Assembly: GCF_000283155.1 (NCBI RefSeq)
Contig: NW_004454170.1
Coordinates: 14,110,927 to 14,174,926, forward strand
Source: Ceratotherium simum simum
Lineage: Eukaryota; Chordata; Mammalia; Perissodactyla; Rhinocerotidae
Length of the DNA stretch: 64,000 nt
Direction: 5' to 3'
Part shown: piece after piece, positions 23,406 through 34,985 of the stretch
Layout: every line of letters starts with the position of its first letter
Position numbering within the stretch: position 1 is the first letter of the stretch
Program-made: the position numbers and the translations under genes
Notes under the pieces: model-generated
What the model saw: the letters and a program-made list of their open reading frames with translations, nothing else
What the model was told of the DNA's origin: nothing
Database searches by the model: none

Positions 23406-24729
23406 GTCAAGCATGTCTTAATCTTTTTAAACATCTCTCTCAAGATTTCTTTCCATCAGTGTGCTCAGACTTAACAGGTAAACCACTCTTTTGAATTATG
23501 CCAACTTGACGTGTCTGATCATTTGAAACATTGACCATCATCCAATAGTCACTAACTGGATTTTACTAGTGACTTCCTAGGTCCCAGATATACTACAGTT
23601 CCTAGAACAAGTTCTGTTACTATTATAACATTTAGTGTCATTTCTTGAGGCTTACCAGTGAACATACGAAAGAGTAGACGCCGACATCATCCTAGTCATT
23701 TATTTGGGTATGGACGGTCAGCCTCTTACATAACACCAACTTAGACCACAGCAGGGTTTGTGGCAGCCCTACACTCTCACTGTGCATGATTTAATGCTAA
23801 GAGAAGCATCTGAAATGGCCTAGATTTAAGAGTAAAAATCTTTGCTTGTCTCTATCTAACATAGAATTGGAAAAGGACGAGGTTAGGAAAAGTTCCTTTT
23901 ATCTACCTTGCCTTTACTCTTGCTGTTTAAAAATTGTTAGAAATTAGTGTAATGTGAAAGCAATCTTTTGTACTTTGAGTTCTCAGCCATTTACTCCCTG
24001 GTAATTACTAAAGGAGGTGGAGGTAGGGGAGAATTTGACCAAAATAAAAAAAAAATCACCCTTTAACCTAGTATAGAAAACTTTAAAGGACCTTACTCAA
24101 ATTACCATTACTAAAATATTCACAGCAGCTAGAACTTTCCATCTAAATCCTTACGCCCTGCTAAGAAAACCTAAGGGATGAAATCAATCGATTGGGTTTA
24201 AATTGCAAAGAAAGAAAATTTAAGCATGTAAAACTTGGATTACCACGTTTCACAAGGTATATCCAGTTACCGACATTTTTATGAACTTTGCGTAGAACAA
24301 GTCCTCAAATATTCATTAAATGAGTTACCCAGTGAATGAGAATCAATGGATGAAAGGAAAAGAGGGAAGAAAATTCAACTGCAAGAATTAACAAGGTATA
24401 AATACGCTTTGAGTGTTAGACATTCAGTACAATTTAACTCAAAATCAGTGTCCAGATAACTGATGCTTGGAAGACAACTGATAGAAAATGACCTGTCATC
24501 TCAATGAAACTGTTAAGAAGGTAAGTGATTAGAAACCAAGTTGTAACACAATATCCTTCCTCCGTCCTTATCCTCACACTCCCCCTCTAATCATTTCTCC
24601 TCCCTGTTCTCCCATCCCACATTTCCCTAATCCTTGGCCCCCAAAATTTTTAACGTTTGCAGAAAGGTAAAGGCCCTTCATTCCCTTTATGCTAGCAATA
24701 GTCACCCCTTCAGTCAGCTATGTCTGTTC
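23406..24729. other. Unassigned, repeat-poor sequence
   Basis: No gene or repeat family is recognised in this 1.3-kb stretch. It has no long open frame. Confidence 0.5.
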
Positions 24730-24985
24730 AATGGTTCATTCGTAGCTTAAGTTACTGGACACCAAATTATTTCACCTCTGGTAGGCGTCAGACACTGTGG
24801 TTAGAATCTAGGGCTGAAAATAATCAAGAAGACACACTTGGCCCCACTCAGACTGATTAGGTCTCTGGCGGGGATAGAGATGAGTAAACAGCCAATTACA
24901 ATACAAAGAGACATCTATTTGGGGCTCTGGGGACACACGGCCTAACATTAGAATTTACAATCTGGTTGAGGAGAAAGGATATTTC
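24730..24985 (-). mobile_element. L2 LINE fragment
   Basis: The plus strand reads aggcgtcagacactgtggtt, agagatgagtaaacagccaa, ttacaatacaaagagaca and tggggacacacggcc, consistent with a reverse-complemented L2 3' region. Confidence 0.6.
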
Positions 24986-26560
24986 AAATTTAAAGGAAGT
25001 TAGCGTTTGTTAACAGTTCAAGAGAAGCACTTAATGTGAATGGTTAGCGGAATACTGGTGAGAGAAAGGAAGGTGTAAGATGGAACCTGAACATGAGAAA
25101 GCTTAGCCAGATGGAAAGTTAGGGGAAAGGGCAAAGGATGGTTCAGGAGCAGAGGCAGCTGCATCACATGTGAAGGTCCCGTGCTGATCGATCGATATTC
25201 CAAGGGCATCTTTCTGGACAGGACCTTTGCTATGAAACAGGCAAACTGACCACTTTCCTAACACAGTCACATTGTGCTTTTCTCTCTCCTCCCCAGAGGC
25301 TACATGAGAACATCCATCCCACCGTGTCCCCTTGTCCTACCTTTTCTTCAACGCACAACTTGGTAATTCATCATGTCTTGCCTTCAAATCTTACGCTTAT
25401 ATAGTCTTTCCATTTTTCAAACAGTTGTCACATATGTGCTTTGTCAATACTTGTGGCATCTGTTCTGTTTCAAACGTCCCTTTTCCTCAACTAGATTGTA
25501 AGTAGTTCCTTAAGAGCAGCATCTGACTGGCCATGTCCTTCTCCCTAGCACTGTTCTTTCCCTGAGCAAATGCTTGCTGTCTATTAACTGCTTAGTAACA
25601 TGGTTTAAGTAAGCAAAAAAGAACAAAATTACCACCCAAAACTACCTGGTCATCAACGTTCTTGACCATTCTCAAGGGAGAAATGACTAAATTTTCTTGG
25701 TGTCCTTCCAATGGATCGATGTAGGGATCCACTCTGATGAGGAATTATCCAGGTGTTGTCTGCTCTATAAACACGATAAATTTGGACTTAAGGGTTCAAA
25801 TACTTAAGTCAGCATGATACTAAAACCATTTTTACTTCAAGAATAATTCAGGCTATGGGTCAAATATTTATCCTCTTTGTGGAAATGCTGCTGACGCCTA
25901 AATCGCCACTACCTCTGAAATCTTTCCAGGGTAAAGGAGGATTCTGTCCAATTGCCACTTGAAAAGAGAGACGTACTGGGGCCTGTGGCAGTAACTTTCC
26001 AAAAGATCGATGGTCAGAAATCAGAAGCAAAATTTCTAGTCATAATAAAAGGATACATGTAGCTAACTCCCTTAGACAAGATTTTTGAGACAAAAAAAAT
26101 CAAGTTTGAACTTTGGAAAAGATTATTTTCCTAGAGGCAACCAGAGGACTTTGTGCATTTATTCAGTTGACTGGTTTACAAAGCTGTGGATGCCTATAGT
26201 AGCTCAAAACAAGTTCCGGTTCCCAGTGTGAAATGCCCAGTGGCGAAAACACCCATTCATTCCAAGGTTCGCAGGTGTCCTCTCATTAAATGGAAAATTC
26301 CACTAACAGTAAAAATGATACTATCATACCAGCATACTAGCACTGATTAAGTGATAAGTCTCAAATGCATTTCCACATTTGGGGACTATCTAGCAGGAGC
26401 AGGGTGCTGCAGGTGGTAATTAGCATTTGCCTGATAAAACAACGTGTATATTTTGCCACTTGAGCCTTAAAGCAGACTTAGTTATAGTAGAAGCTTAGGC
26501 TGCCCTGCTACTGACTGTTATGTGTAAACTATCTCTAAGAGGTTTGTAATTATTTTTTAT
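24986..26560. other. Unassigned, repeat-poor sequence
   Basis: No gene is recognised. A stretch at 25390-25600 (aactagattgtaagtagttc, cccta gcactgttc) resembles an L2 3' end, but weakly. From 25600 to 26550 I see no repeat at all. Confidence 0.45.
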
Positions 26561-26755
26561 TAACTTAACAAACACTTATTAGACACCTACTCTATTGCAA
26601 GCACTGAGTTGGGGCAGAGAGGATTCAACTCACCTTGCCATCCCGGAATTAACAATCAAGTGGTGGAAACAAACATATAAAACAGAAAATTTTGCTAAAC
26701 TGCAACAAAGTCTATAATAAAAGTACGAGGAGAGTACAGTAGGTTCAAGAGAAGC
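26561..26755 (-). mobile_element. L2 LINE fragment
   Basis: The plus strand reads taacttaacaaacacttatt, agacacctactctattgcaa, gcactgagttggggca and a tggtggaaacaaacatataa segment, as in reverse-complemented L2. Confidence 0.65.
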
Positions 26756-27387
26756 AAAGAAGAATACTAATCATTCTGGCAAATGTTAGACTTCTCGAAG
26801 AGACATCAGCGGTGCTAATAGCAAAGCAAGTGAGGTTACTGCAACCTCTTCATTCTTCAGTTGCTTTCTTGAAAACACATTTTAAAACCACTTATTTTTC
26901 TATCAGGAATTTTACTTGTGATGGATTCATCGATTGGTTATAAGACCCAAAAAGATTAAAAAAAAAAAAAGTAGCACAAACTTCACCATCTCCAGGTAAC
27001 CTACCTACCTACCTTGAAAATGTGGGGCAATCTCAGTTTGAGCTTAGGGGATTCAAACTCACCCAAAATAACCAAGAGAAGCCCATGTGACTCCTGGTTG
27101 CCTTTGATCAGAAAAGCAAGAGACCAAGTCATTTCTAAAAGCAACCCAGGACACAGCTGGAGTTCTCTGCACTCCCAAGGCCCTCAAAATTTACCTTCTT
27201 ACCTACCTTTGCAGGCCATAGCTCCCTCAACAGTCTCCCATCCTCTCATCAGTTGCCCTCTAGCCATGTAGTCAACATTCCCCAAATATTCTCTTACTAA
27301 TCAAATGAGTTTTATATAGTGTTTTGCACATAAGAGCTCACTTAAATTTGTGAATGGATGAGTTTTTCTATTTCTATTCATTTTATC
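26756..27387. other. Unassigned sequence
   Basis: No repeat or gene is recognised. An A-run lies at about 26957-26969 and short ctac repeats at about 27001-27013. An 85-codon frame at 27014-27271 has no recognisable domain. Confidence 0.45.
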
Positions 27388-27850
27388 AAATTGTTCCCTC
27401 TATGTCAAATGCTGTTCCCATGTCTCCTTTTCCTTCCTCTGCCACCACAAATCTCTGCCCACCCCTCTCATCAAATCCATCTGTTAAAGCAATATTTGAA
27501 GGGAGATAGTGTAGAAGCAAGAGAAAGGATTCTGGAATTAGACATCTCTGACTCGAACCCTGACAACACAGCCTTAGTAAGTCACTTAATGTCTACGACC
27601 TCCAGTTTCTCCTTCTGTAAAATGAGAATAACTCCCCCTAATACATAGTGTCACTGTGAAGGAAAACTGAGACAAGTATAACGTTCCCTGTATGTTTCGG
27701 TGTCAGGCACCCAGTGGGTGTACAGTCAATGCGAGTTTTCTTCCTTTCTTAAGACCCACCTTAAATCCCTGCTTTTCTGAGAAGCCTCTCAGCTTACTCA
27801 CTTAGGATCCATCTCTACAATAGCATAGGAGCACTTCCTCAGTCTCTGAA
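27388..27850 (+). mobile_element. L2 LINE fragment split by a MIR
   Basis: The first part (27388-27482, ttgttccctctatgtcaaat, gctgttcccatgtctcc) and the second (27748-27850, tcttaagacccaccttaaat, gagaagcctctcagcttact) are adjacent in L2. The MIR lies exactly between them, so the L2 is the older insertion. Confidence 0.7.
27495..27740 (+). mobile_element. MIR SINE, near full length
   Basis: The copy is readable from gggagatagtgtagaagcaa through ggattctggaattagacatc, agtaagtcacttaatgtcta, cagtttctccttctgtaaaa and gtgtcaggcacccagtgggt. It is inserted in an L2. Confidence 0.85.
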
Positions 27851-28504
27851 TGCCTCTATGGGAAGAAAATCTGCAGTTGGAAACTTTAGACTTTATGGAG
27901 GAAACAGAACTAGGGAATTGAGGGCCTCATTAAACCTGAACTGTTTTAAATTCAGTAAAATGAAACCATAACCCAACTTGCTAAATAAAAACAATACCAA
28001 CGACATTTAGACCTTTCAAACGAACAATTATGACTACTGTAGTATTATTTTCCATTTACCACTCCTAGCTCATTAGAAAACTTCTAAAGAATTTCCTGCC
28101 CCGTAATTTCTAAAGCTACTTATAACTCCGTATGGCTTTGAGACAAATAATCCACATACTGCTAGAAGGTGTGTTTAACCTACATCAGGTGCTCGATGCC
28201 TATCTGGCCTTATGGCTCAGTGCTGTCGACTCCAGTCTCAAGTTCCAACGTGGTCTCCAAAACAGGGAAGCACATGGGTGCTTGCGAGCAAGAAAGCTTT
28301 AGATTAGATAACTCTAATAAACCACTGTATATTGTCAAGTAGGCATTCTACCATCCCACTTCCCAGCACTCAGGTCCATGTGGCTTTCCTGGGTCCATGC
28401 TAACCTCACGCCCAAAGGCTTCTTAACCCCCAGCCACCCAAGGCTGCAGTTCCACAGTCTGGAAATTGACCTTTTTTCAGCCTTTTCTATTAGCTTCCTC
28501 AGGC
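27851..28504. other. Unassigned sequence
   Basis: No gene or repeat family is recognised. Confidence 0.5.
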
Positions 28505-28622
28505 TTCATGAACAATAACTCTAGTCCCGTTCTGCTTTCCCTTTAACTCTCTTTCCTAATACCCTTTTCAGTGCCATTGAACACTTGACCCCACCTCCAG
28601 TTCCCATACTCTTGGCTCCTTT
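28505..28622 (+). mobile_element. Possible L2 LINE ORF2 fragment
   Basis: The run gccattgaacacttgacccc, acctccagttcccatactct, tggctcct resembles the L2 reverse-transcriptase region that reads gcatttgacactgttgacca in consensus. It is short and uncertain. Confidence 0.4.
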
Positions 28623-28639
28623 ATTTAAAAAACAAAAAA

Positions 28640-28792
28640 CTAACATTTATGTGCCAGGCCCCATTCCATTCAAAGCCTTCCAAATGTATTAATTCATTTA
28701 ACATTCACAACAAAATCAAAATTCCCCATTTTACAGGTGAGGAAACGGAGGCTTTCTGAGTTAGGATTCAAACTTGAGCAATGTGTGGTTCC
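28640..28792 (-). mobile_element. MIR SINE
   Basis: The plus strand reads taacatttatgtgccaggcc, attaattcatttaacattca, ccccattttacaggtgagga and aacggaggctt, a reverse-complemented MIR lacking part of its 5' region. Confidence 0.85.
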
Positions 28793-28916
28793 AGCAGCCA
28801 ACACCTGCTAAATTTCCTCGATTCCTTGCTCAAACTGAAACCTCAGGCCACACAGCGTGTCTATTTTTGGTTTGGTATAAAGCATGTTTTCAGAACAAAT
28901 TCTGTGAAATTACTGC

Positions 28917-28979
28917 CTCTTTCTTTCTCCTTCGCCCTCTCCCTCTCCCCCTTCTTTCCCCTCTTCTTCTTCTTTCCAC
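28917..28979. repeat. Polypyrimidine tract
   Basis: About 63 bases are nearly pure C/T (cctctttctttctccttcgc, then ctcttcttcttctttcc). It causes two overlapping 70-codon frames that are not genes. Confidence 0.9.
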
Positions 28980-29472
28980 TGTCTGATATCAAATAAATGT
29001 TGCTCGATCAGAGCCCCAAGGTGTCACCACAATTAGGTAGATTTCCAGATAGAAGAGCAATGCCTTCATGTCATATCCCAGAGTCTCGCCCCGCCTTATC
29101 CCATCTCCAGCTGAGAGATGTGCCTTCTCTCTGAGTCACCAATAAAGATGTGATACAGAAAAATAAAAAAACATTATTCTGGATCAGATCACAAACAACT
29201 CTGCTTTCTGACAGGAAAAAACAAAGGTCATTTTGTAAAAGACATCTACAGCTGCACACCACAATCTTTACTGCCTTTTAAAGAATTTTAACAGACCTAT
29301 CACTCACTAAAATTTCATGCCCTTGTGTGCCAATTAATACTATCAAGGTAGAAATTTCTATAGATTTTCTATATCTCTAATGAACATGGAAACTAATTTT
29401 TAGCGTCAAGCTGTATCTTCTACTTCTGACATGATTCTATGACTCGCCGAATGAGCCATATTTGCTCTATTA
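28980..29472. other. Unassigned sequence
   Basis: No gene or repeat family is recognised. Confidence 0.5.
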
Positions 29473-29818
29473 AATCATTCAACAAACATTTATTGAGCTC
29501 TGGGATACCACAGTGAACAAGGTAGACAATATTCCTCTCTCGTCGTGCTTGATCGCCGGCATGGGACATAGACAATAAACAAATAAGCGCTTAATTGCAG
29601 ATAATGATGAGTGCTGTGAAGAAAATCAGACAGGATGAGGAGAGAGAGAGTGAAGTGGGTATAGGGGAAATTAGTTTAGGTTAGGTTATCAAGGAAGGCT
29701 TCTCTGAGGAGGTGACATTTAGCTAAGACCTGAAGACCTAGAAGCAAGCATGCACATTCCAGGCAAAGACAATAATGAATGCAAAGTCAACAGGTGGGAA
29801 CAAGACCAAGGAACCCGT
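29473..29818 (-). mobile_element. L2 LINE 3' end
   Basis: The plus strand reads cattcaacaaacatttattg, agctctgggataccacagtg, aacaaggtagacaatattcc, agacaataaacaaataagcg, aaggaaggcttctctgagga and ggtgacatttagctaagacc. This is a well-preserved reverse-complemented L2 3' region. Confidence 0.88.
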
Positions 29819-30942
29819 GCCCTTGGAGAGCTCACCACCGTGTATGCTTCTTCATAACTTTATAAACTTTATACATAAATCCTGACTTAATTGTTAATTG
29901 TTGTGGACTACAGAATGCAAATCATATCTAGAAGATGAGTTTCTATCCCTCTTATCACCACATTTGCCAAATTCTCAAGACTATTGTATCTTTGTTCTCT
30001 CTGGACGACTCCTATCAGGGCCAGCTGCAGTCACCCAGCAGTACTTGTTGATGATTAACACCAATAGACCGTGGAAAACAGATTTTGCAAGTCAGTCAGC
30101 CATAAAATTCTTACTAAATAAGGCTGTGGGAGATTTAGCCCAGATCATGGGGAGCAGAACCATTCATTCCTGTGTAACCGCCACCTTGCCCAGTCCCTCA
30201 CTCCATCTCACCCTTTCCCAGGAGCCTGAGAGCTGTGCTGAGTGACAACTTTTCTCCATCTACGGGAAGTCAGTAGTTAACAATTGAGGATTGTCTTTCT
30301 TGTTGCTTTGTGTTGAAACACTGCTAAGACCCTCAGGCTTGTACCTGATACCTTATAAGTCATTTAGTTAAAGTCCTAAGACTTAACTTGATAAAGAGAT
30401 AATTTACAAAAAGATAAGCTTTACTAGACATTCCCGATAAGCCTACATTCTAGGTTTAAAAAGCATCATAAGGTTAAAATAAAGCTAAAAATGGACGATT
30501 TTCCATGTTAGTAATAATTACGTCTTCACGTTGGGAATGGATATACTTTCTTTACATTCAATCCATTCACTATTCACACAGATGAATTCGTAGGGCCTGA
30601 ACTGCCACATTGTCTTAGACTACCTTTCCCTAACCCAGTCTAAGTCTCCACAATCCCAAGGCTTTAGAGAGCTGCCTCATTGGTATCACCTTGCTAACAT
30701 TAGAGTGTGATATTCCCCCTCACGCCCATCTTCACTCATTGGTCCACACACCTCTGGAGAATGGTATGATCTCTTCTACTTGTATGTTTGCAGAAAGCCA
30801 TCTCAATATCTTATTGAAAATTTTTTTGAAATATCCTGAAAGTTTGTGCTCATCTATATTGATCCAATTTGCTTCTTTCTGTCCTGTAGCTTAGGTTAGT
30901 TTTCAATCCTAGAGACATTATACCTCTATGATGATATAATTA
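29819..30942. other. Unassigned sequence
   Basis: No repeat or gene is recognised. A 115-codon plus-strand frame at 29898-30245 and a 67-codon frame at 30691-30894 have no recognisable domains and no exon-like context. Confidence 0.5.
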
Positions 30943-31185
30943 AAAGTGCCAAACATAGGAGACCTAAATTCCAATCCTGTATTTATTTATTCACTCAGAA
31001 AATGCTTATTACACACCTATTATGTACCAGACCTGCATGACTAATAGGTTTTTCACTTTGAAAAAGTAACTAAATTGCTCTATGCCCCAGTTTTCTTATT
31101 TGTATATATCTCTGTAAAGAGGACATTGTACCAGATAATCTCTAGTCCTTTGCAGTTCTAAATGTCTTTGCTTCTAAGTCCAATT
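30943..31185 (+). mobile_element. Probable MIR SINE carrying an L2 tip
   Basis: MIR-like sequence is seen at gagacctaaattccaatcct and again from gaaaaagtaactaaattgct through ctatgccccagttttcttat. Between them (about 30981-31037) ttatttattcactcagaaaa and cacacctattatgtaccaga look like a minus-strand L2 3' tip. The nesting is plausible but both parts are eroded. Confidence 0.5.
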
Positions 31186-31689
31186 TTAACCTCCACATTG
31201 TTTCTCAATTACACTTGAGAACTCAATTACACTCTAAGTAAACTGACTTTGTCATATGGAAATTTCCATTAAAATAAAGGTCAGTACTGGTTATATCTCC
31301 TAATACATTAATATAATTCCATTAACTGGAGAGAAAAAACTTTACAGTAATCAATATTTCTGTAGTTTAGATGATTATTTGCAAAGGTAATCAATAAAGA
31401 AATTATACTATATATATTTACAAAAAGAATCAGAAAACAGTAATATGATAAAAATGGCTCAGAACCAGTTTTCTCAAGAAGAAAAACCAAGTATATAACC
31501 AAGCACTGAAAATATAAATAAAAAATGTAAAACTCAAAGCTGAATAGAAAATGTAAAAGATAGGTATATATATATAGTACTGGTAACATTGTATATTTTC
31601 TAAAGAATAATTTGACATGTATCAAGGACCATAAAACTGGTTGTGCAAATTAATTACAATAATAGTCCTAATCTTCGTTTTTCCAGCTC
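31186..31689. other. AT-rich unassigned sequence
   Basis: No gene is recognised. A short tatatatata run lies at about 31566-31577. Two overlapping minus-strand frames (31308-31625) encode hydrophobic, Phe/Tyr-rich peptides, which is what AT-rich DNA gives by chance. Confidence 0.5.
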
Positions 31690-31850
31690 TTGATTCTGGG
31701 CTCACCCATATAATTTGCTTTGACCAATTAGCTTGCTGTCTTTCGAATCATGCCTCTTTGTCATAACCATGAGAACATGTCCAAGTTAGCCTGGTGGGTG
31801 GATGTAAGAGACACATGGAGGAGAGCCAAGCCTTTCCAGCTGGGACCAGC
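31690..31850 (+). mobile_element. MLT1-type LTR fragment
   Basis: The run aatttgctttgaccaattag, ataaccatgagaacatgtcc, aagttagcctggtggg and agagccaagcctttccagct follows the central part of an MLT1-class LTR in sense orientation. Confidence 0.6.
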
Positions 31851-32239
31851 AGTTTCCCTGAGTTAAGAAGCTAGAATGGGGAGTCCAGGAAGGCTAAAGC
31901 AGCTAGAATTTGCAGGACAAAATACCACAGACAAGAGAGCTCTGGAGATCTGCAAAGGGTCATCCTTGAGTCTTCAGGTAAGTAATGATCAGCACACATG
32001 TGAGGAACTTACCCAAGGTCTAAGAAACAACCACCCAAAAGGATTAGAAAGAACAATTCCCAGAGCTCAGACAGAGCCAGAAAGAGTTCATGTTCCCACC
32101 AGCTGGAGTGGAAAAACTCATAATTAATGAGGCATCAGATTGAATGATCAGAGCGATTTGTTCTATGTAGGGGGAAAAATCTGCCCCTGACAAAATGCTG
32201 CTCTGCTCCCACCTAGCAAAACGTAAAGACTGAAAGGAT
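31851..32239. other. Unassigned sequence
   Basis: No repeat is firmly recognised; an 83-codon frame at 31876-32127 has no domain. It could include the remainder of the flanking LTR or L1 5'UTR. Confidence 0.4.
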
Positions 32240-33745
32240 CAAACTGTTTCCAAGTAACTTAACAGGATCTCAGAACAAATCTCAAGAATATTTATAGAAA
32301 TACAGAAATATCCAATTCCCAAAAAGATAAAATTCACCATTTTTGCACCCAATCAAAACTTAGCAAAAATATTAGTTTGCTAGGGCTGCTGTAATAAAGC
32401 ACCACAAACAGGGTGACTTAACAAAAATTTATTGTCTCACAGGTCTGGAGGCTACAAGTCTGAGATCAGGTTATTGGAAGGGTTGGTGCCTTCTTAGGAA
32501 TGGAGGATATGAAGGAAGGATCTCTTCCAGGCCTTTTTCCTTGGCTTGTGAATGGCCATCTTCTCCCTGTGTCTCCTCACATGGCTAACTCTGTGTGTGT
32601 GTCTGTCTCTAAATTTCCCCTTTTCATAAGGACACCAATCATACTGGATTAGAGCCCACCCTAATGACCTCATTTTAACTTGATTACTTCTGTATTAACC
32701 CTGTCTCCAAATAAGGCCACATTCTGAGGTACTGAGGATTAGGACTTCAACATATGAGTTTTAGAGAGAACACAATTCAACCCATTACAACAAGCACACA
32801 AATACACAGGAAAATATGCCCTATATTGAGAAAAATTAATCAATTGAAACCAAGAAATGATATGAATGACAGAATCAGTATTTGACAAAGACACTAGAAC
32901 AGTTATTAAAACTATATTCCACTTGTTCAAGAAGTTAGAGCAAAGGGGGTATGATTAATGTTACATAGAAACTTGGAAGATATAAAAGGACTCAAATGAA
33001 ACTTCTAGAGATATAGAAATATAATATGTGAGAGGAAAAACACACTGGAAGGGATTAATAGCAGATTAAACACTGCAGAAGTAATAATTAGTGAATTTGA
33101 AAACATAGCAATAGAAATTATCAAAAATGAAACTCAGAGAAAAAAAGACTGGGAAAAAAATAAGTCTCAGTGAGCTGTGGGACAACTTCAAGCAGCCTAA
33201 TACCTATGCAAACAGAGTGCCAAAGGAGGGGTGAAGGACTGAAAAATTAAGAAAGAATAGCTGAAAATTTCCAAATTTGATGAAAACTAAAACTACAGTG
33301 CCATGAAACTCAACAAACTCCAAGTACAAGAAATATAAATAAAACTACACCAAGTCACATTGTTATCAAATTGCTTACAACCAAGGATGAAGAGAAAATC
33401 TTGAAAAGAAGCCAACGAAGAAACATACATTAAGAACAGCGAAACAAAGATAAGAATGACAGCAGATTTCTTGTTGTAAACAACAAAACCAAGAGACAAT
33501 GGAGCAATATCTTTAAAGTACTGAAAGATGAAAGTGTCAACCTAGAGGTCTATATGCACAAAAAATAGCTTTCAAAAATGAAGGTGAAATAAAGACTTTT
33601 TCAGACATACAAAAGTGGAAAGAAGTTATCCACAGCAAACCTGCACTATAAGTAATGTTAAGAGAAATCATTCAAGCAGAAGAAAAATAATACCAAATGG
33701 AAATCTAGATCTAGCAAAGGAATGAAGAGCACCAAAAATGGTAAC
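32240..33745 (+). mobile_element. L1M/HAL1-like LINE: 5'UTR and ORF1 remnant, split by an LTR
   Basis: L1 sequence before ORF1 (ccaattcccaaaaagataaa, attcaccatttttgcaccca) is interrupted at 32371-32789 and resumes with ccaagaaatgatatgaatga and agttattaaaactatattcc. ORF1 follows in many broken pieces: ctggaagggattaatagcag, tgagctgtgggacaacttca, gaaaatcttgaaaagaagcc, aaggtgaaataaagactttt and gcaaacctgcactataagta. ORF1 encodes the L1 RNA-binding chaperone in active elements. No ORF2 follows after 33745, which fits either a 3' loss or a HAL1 half-LINE. There is no intact frame. Confidence 0.8.
32371..32789 (-). mobile_element. MLT1-type LTR (ERVL-MaLR)
   Basis: The plus strand starts with ttagtttgctagggctgctg and continues through tctcacaggtctggaggcta, tcctcacatggctaactctg, aaggacaccaatcatactgg, ccaaataaggccacattctg and aattcaacccattaca. 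It is a solo LTR of about 420 bp in reverse orientation, inserted in the L1/HAL1 remnant. Confidence 0.85.
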
Positions 33746-33892
33746 TCTGTGGGTTCCAGAGAGAAACCACTCCATTATTTCTTCCCCCCTTTCACGACTC
33801 AGCCCATATCCCACACAGAAATACAATTGAGATGAGACTTAATTCCATATGTACAATTTATATACACATCATACATGGTGAATTGTATTCAT

Positions 33893-34009
33893 TCAATAGT
33901 CATTCAACAAATATTCATTGAGCTTGTACTATTTTCAGACACTGGGGATAAACTGACCAAAACAGACAAGCCCCTTTAACAAGCCCACTGAGCTCATGTT
34001 CCAGCATTT
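33893..34009 (-). mobile_element. L2 LINE terminal fragment, interrupted by an ERE
   Basis: The plus strand reads agtcattcaacaaatattca, ttgagcttgtactattttca, gacactggggataaactgac and gagctcatgttccagcattt. The ERE at 34010 inserted within it. Confidence 0.8.
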
Positions 34010-34244
34010 TTGTGTGTGTGTGTGAAGAAGATCATCCCTGAGCTAACATCGATGCCAATCCTCCTCATTTTGCTGAGGAAGATTGGCCCTGAGCTAACAT
34101 CTGTGCCCATCTTCCTCCACTTTATATCGGGTGCTGCCACCACATGGCCTGACAAGCGGTGCATTGGTGCAGGCCAGGGATCCGAACCCGGGCCGCCAGC
34201 AGCGGAGTGTGCGCACTTAACCGCTATGCCACGGGACCGGCCCC
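34010..34244 (-). mobile_element. ERE SINE, minus strand
   Basis: The plus strand begins with a tgtgtgtgtg tail remnant, then tgagctaacatcgatgccaa, ctcctcattttgctgaggaa, ggcctgacaagcggtgcatt, the B box reverse complement gatccgaacccg and the head aaccgctatgccacgggacc. A 10-bp target duplication, tccagcattt at 34000-34009 versus tctagcattt at 34245-34254, marks the insertion into L2. The tail has turned into a short GT repeat. Confidence 0.96.
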
Positions 34245-34254
34245 TCTAGCATTT

Positions 34255-34651
34255 GATCTTCTAATTCACAGACATGAGAACACTATTCCTTCAATTTGCT
34301 GATATTGTTTTGTTTATGTATTAATAATTCCCTCCAGACTGTAAAAACTTCAATTTGATTATTTAAATTGTCTCCATAATTCAGTAATTCAGTGCAATAA
34401 TCCAATTAATAAAAGGCTTCTAAATATTGTTAGTTACATAGGCCTAGACCATAGCACACTCTAAACAAAGCAACTTTACCATTTTTCATTATGTCAAATT
34501 TTTATCAGGCTGCTGGAATTGGGGTAGGAAGAAAAGGGAAAGGGGGACAAAGAAGCCATTAGGATGAAAATAAGGTTCTATTCTTATATAATCCATATCT
34601 TTTACAAAAGGATGTGAAGGTGCTCACCATAGACATACAGAATCATGCAAT
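34255..34651. other. AT-rich unassigned sequence
   Basis: No gene or repeat family is recognised. Confidence 0.5.
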
Positions 34652-34666
34652 TAAAATGTAAATGGG

Positions 34667-34970
34667 GGGGCCATGTCTTAGCAGTTAAGTGCATGTGCTC
34701 CACTAGTGGCGGCCTGTGTTCGGAACCCAGGTGTGCACTGACGCACGGCTTGTCTGGCCATGCTGAGGCGCGTCCCACATACAGCAACTAGAAGGATGTG
34801 CAACTATGACATACAACTATCTACTGGGGTTTTGGGGAGAAAAAGGGAAAAAAAGGAGGAGGATTAGCAATAGATTTTGACTTAGGGCTGGTCTTCCTCA
34901 GCAAAAAGAGGAAGATTGGCATGGATGTTAGCTCAGGGATGATCTTCCTCACAAAAAATAAAAAATAAAA
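34667..34970 (+). mobile_element. ERE SINE
   Basis: This is the longer subtype, with gtcttagcagttaagtgcat, cagcaactagaaggatgtgc, tacaactatctactggggtt and gatgttagctcagggatgat. A perfect 15-bp target duplication, taaaatgtaaatggg, lies at 34652-34666 and 34971-34985, and the upstream site (aatt|aaaatg) is the canonical L1-endonuclease TT|AAAA. The perfect duplication suggests a relatively young insertion even though its CpG sites are mutated. Confidence 0.97.
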
Positions 34971-34985
34971 TAAAATGTAAATGGG

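Noticed and set aside
23056..23494. 133-codon plus-strand and overlapping minus-strand frames
   Set aside because: They exist because the purine tract at 23108-23215 lacks stop codons and then run into L2 sequence.
31308..31625. Hydrophobic 105-codon minus-strand frame resembling a membrane protein
   Set aside because: Phe, Tyr, Ile and Leu richness is expected from AT-rich DNA, and a second frame overlaps it with the same bias.
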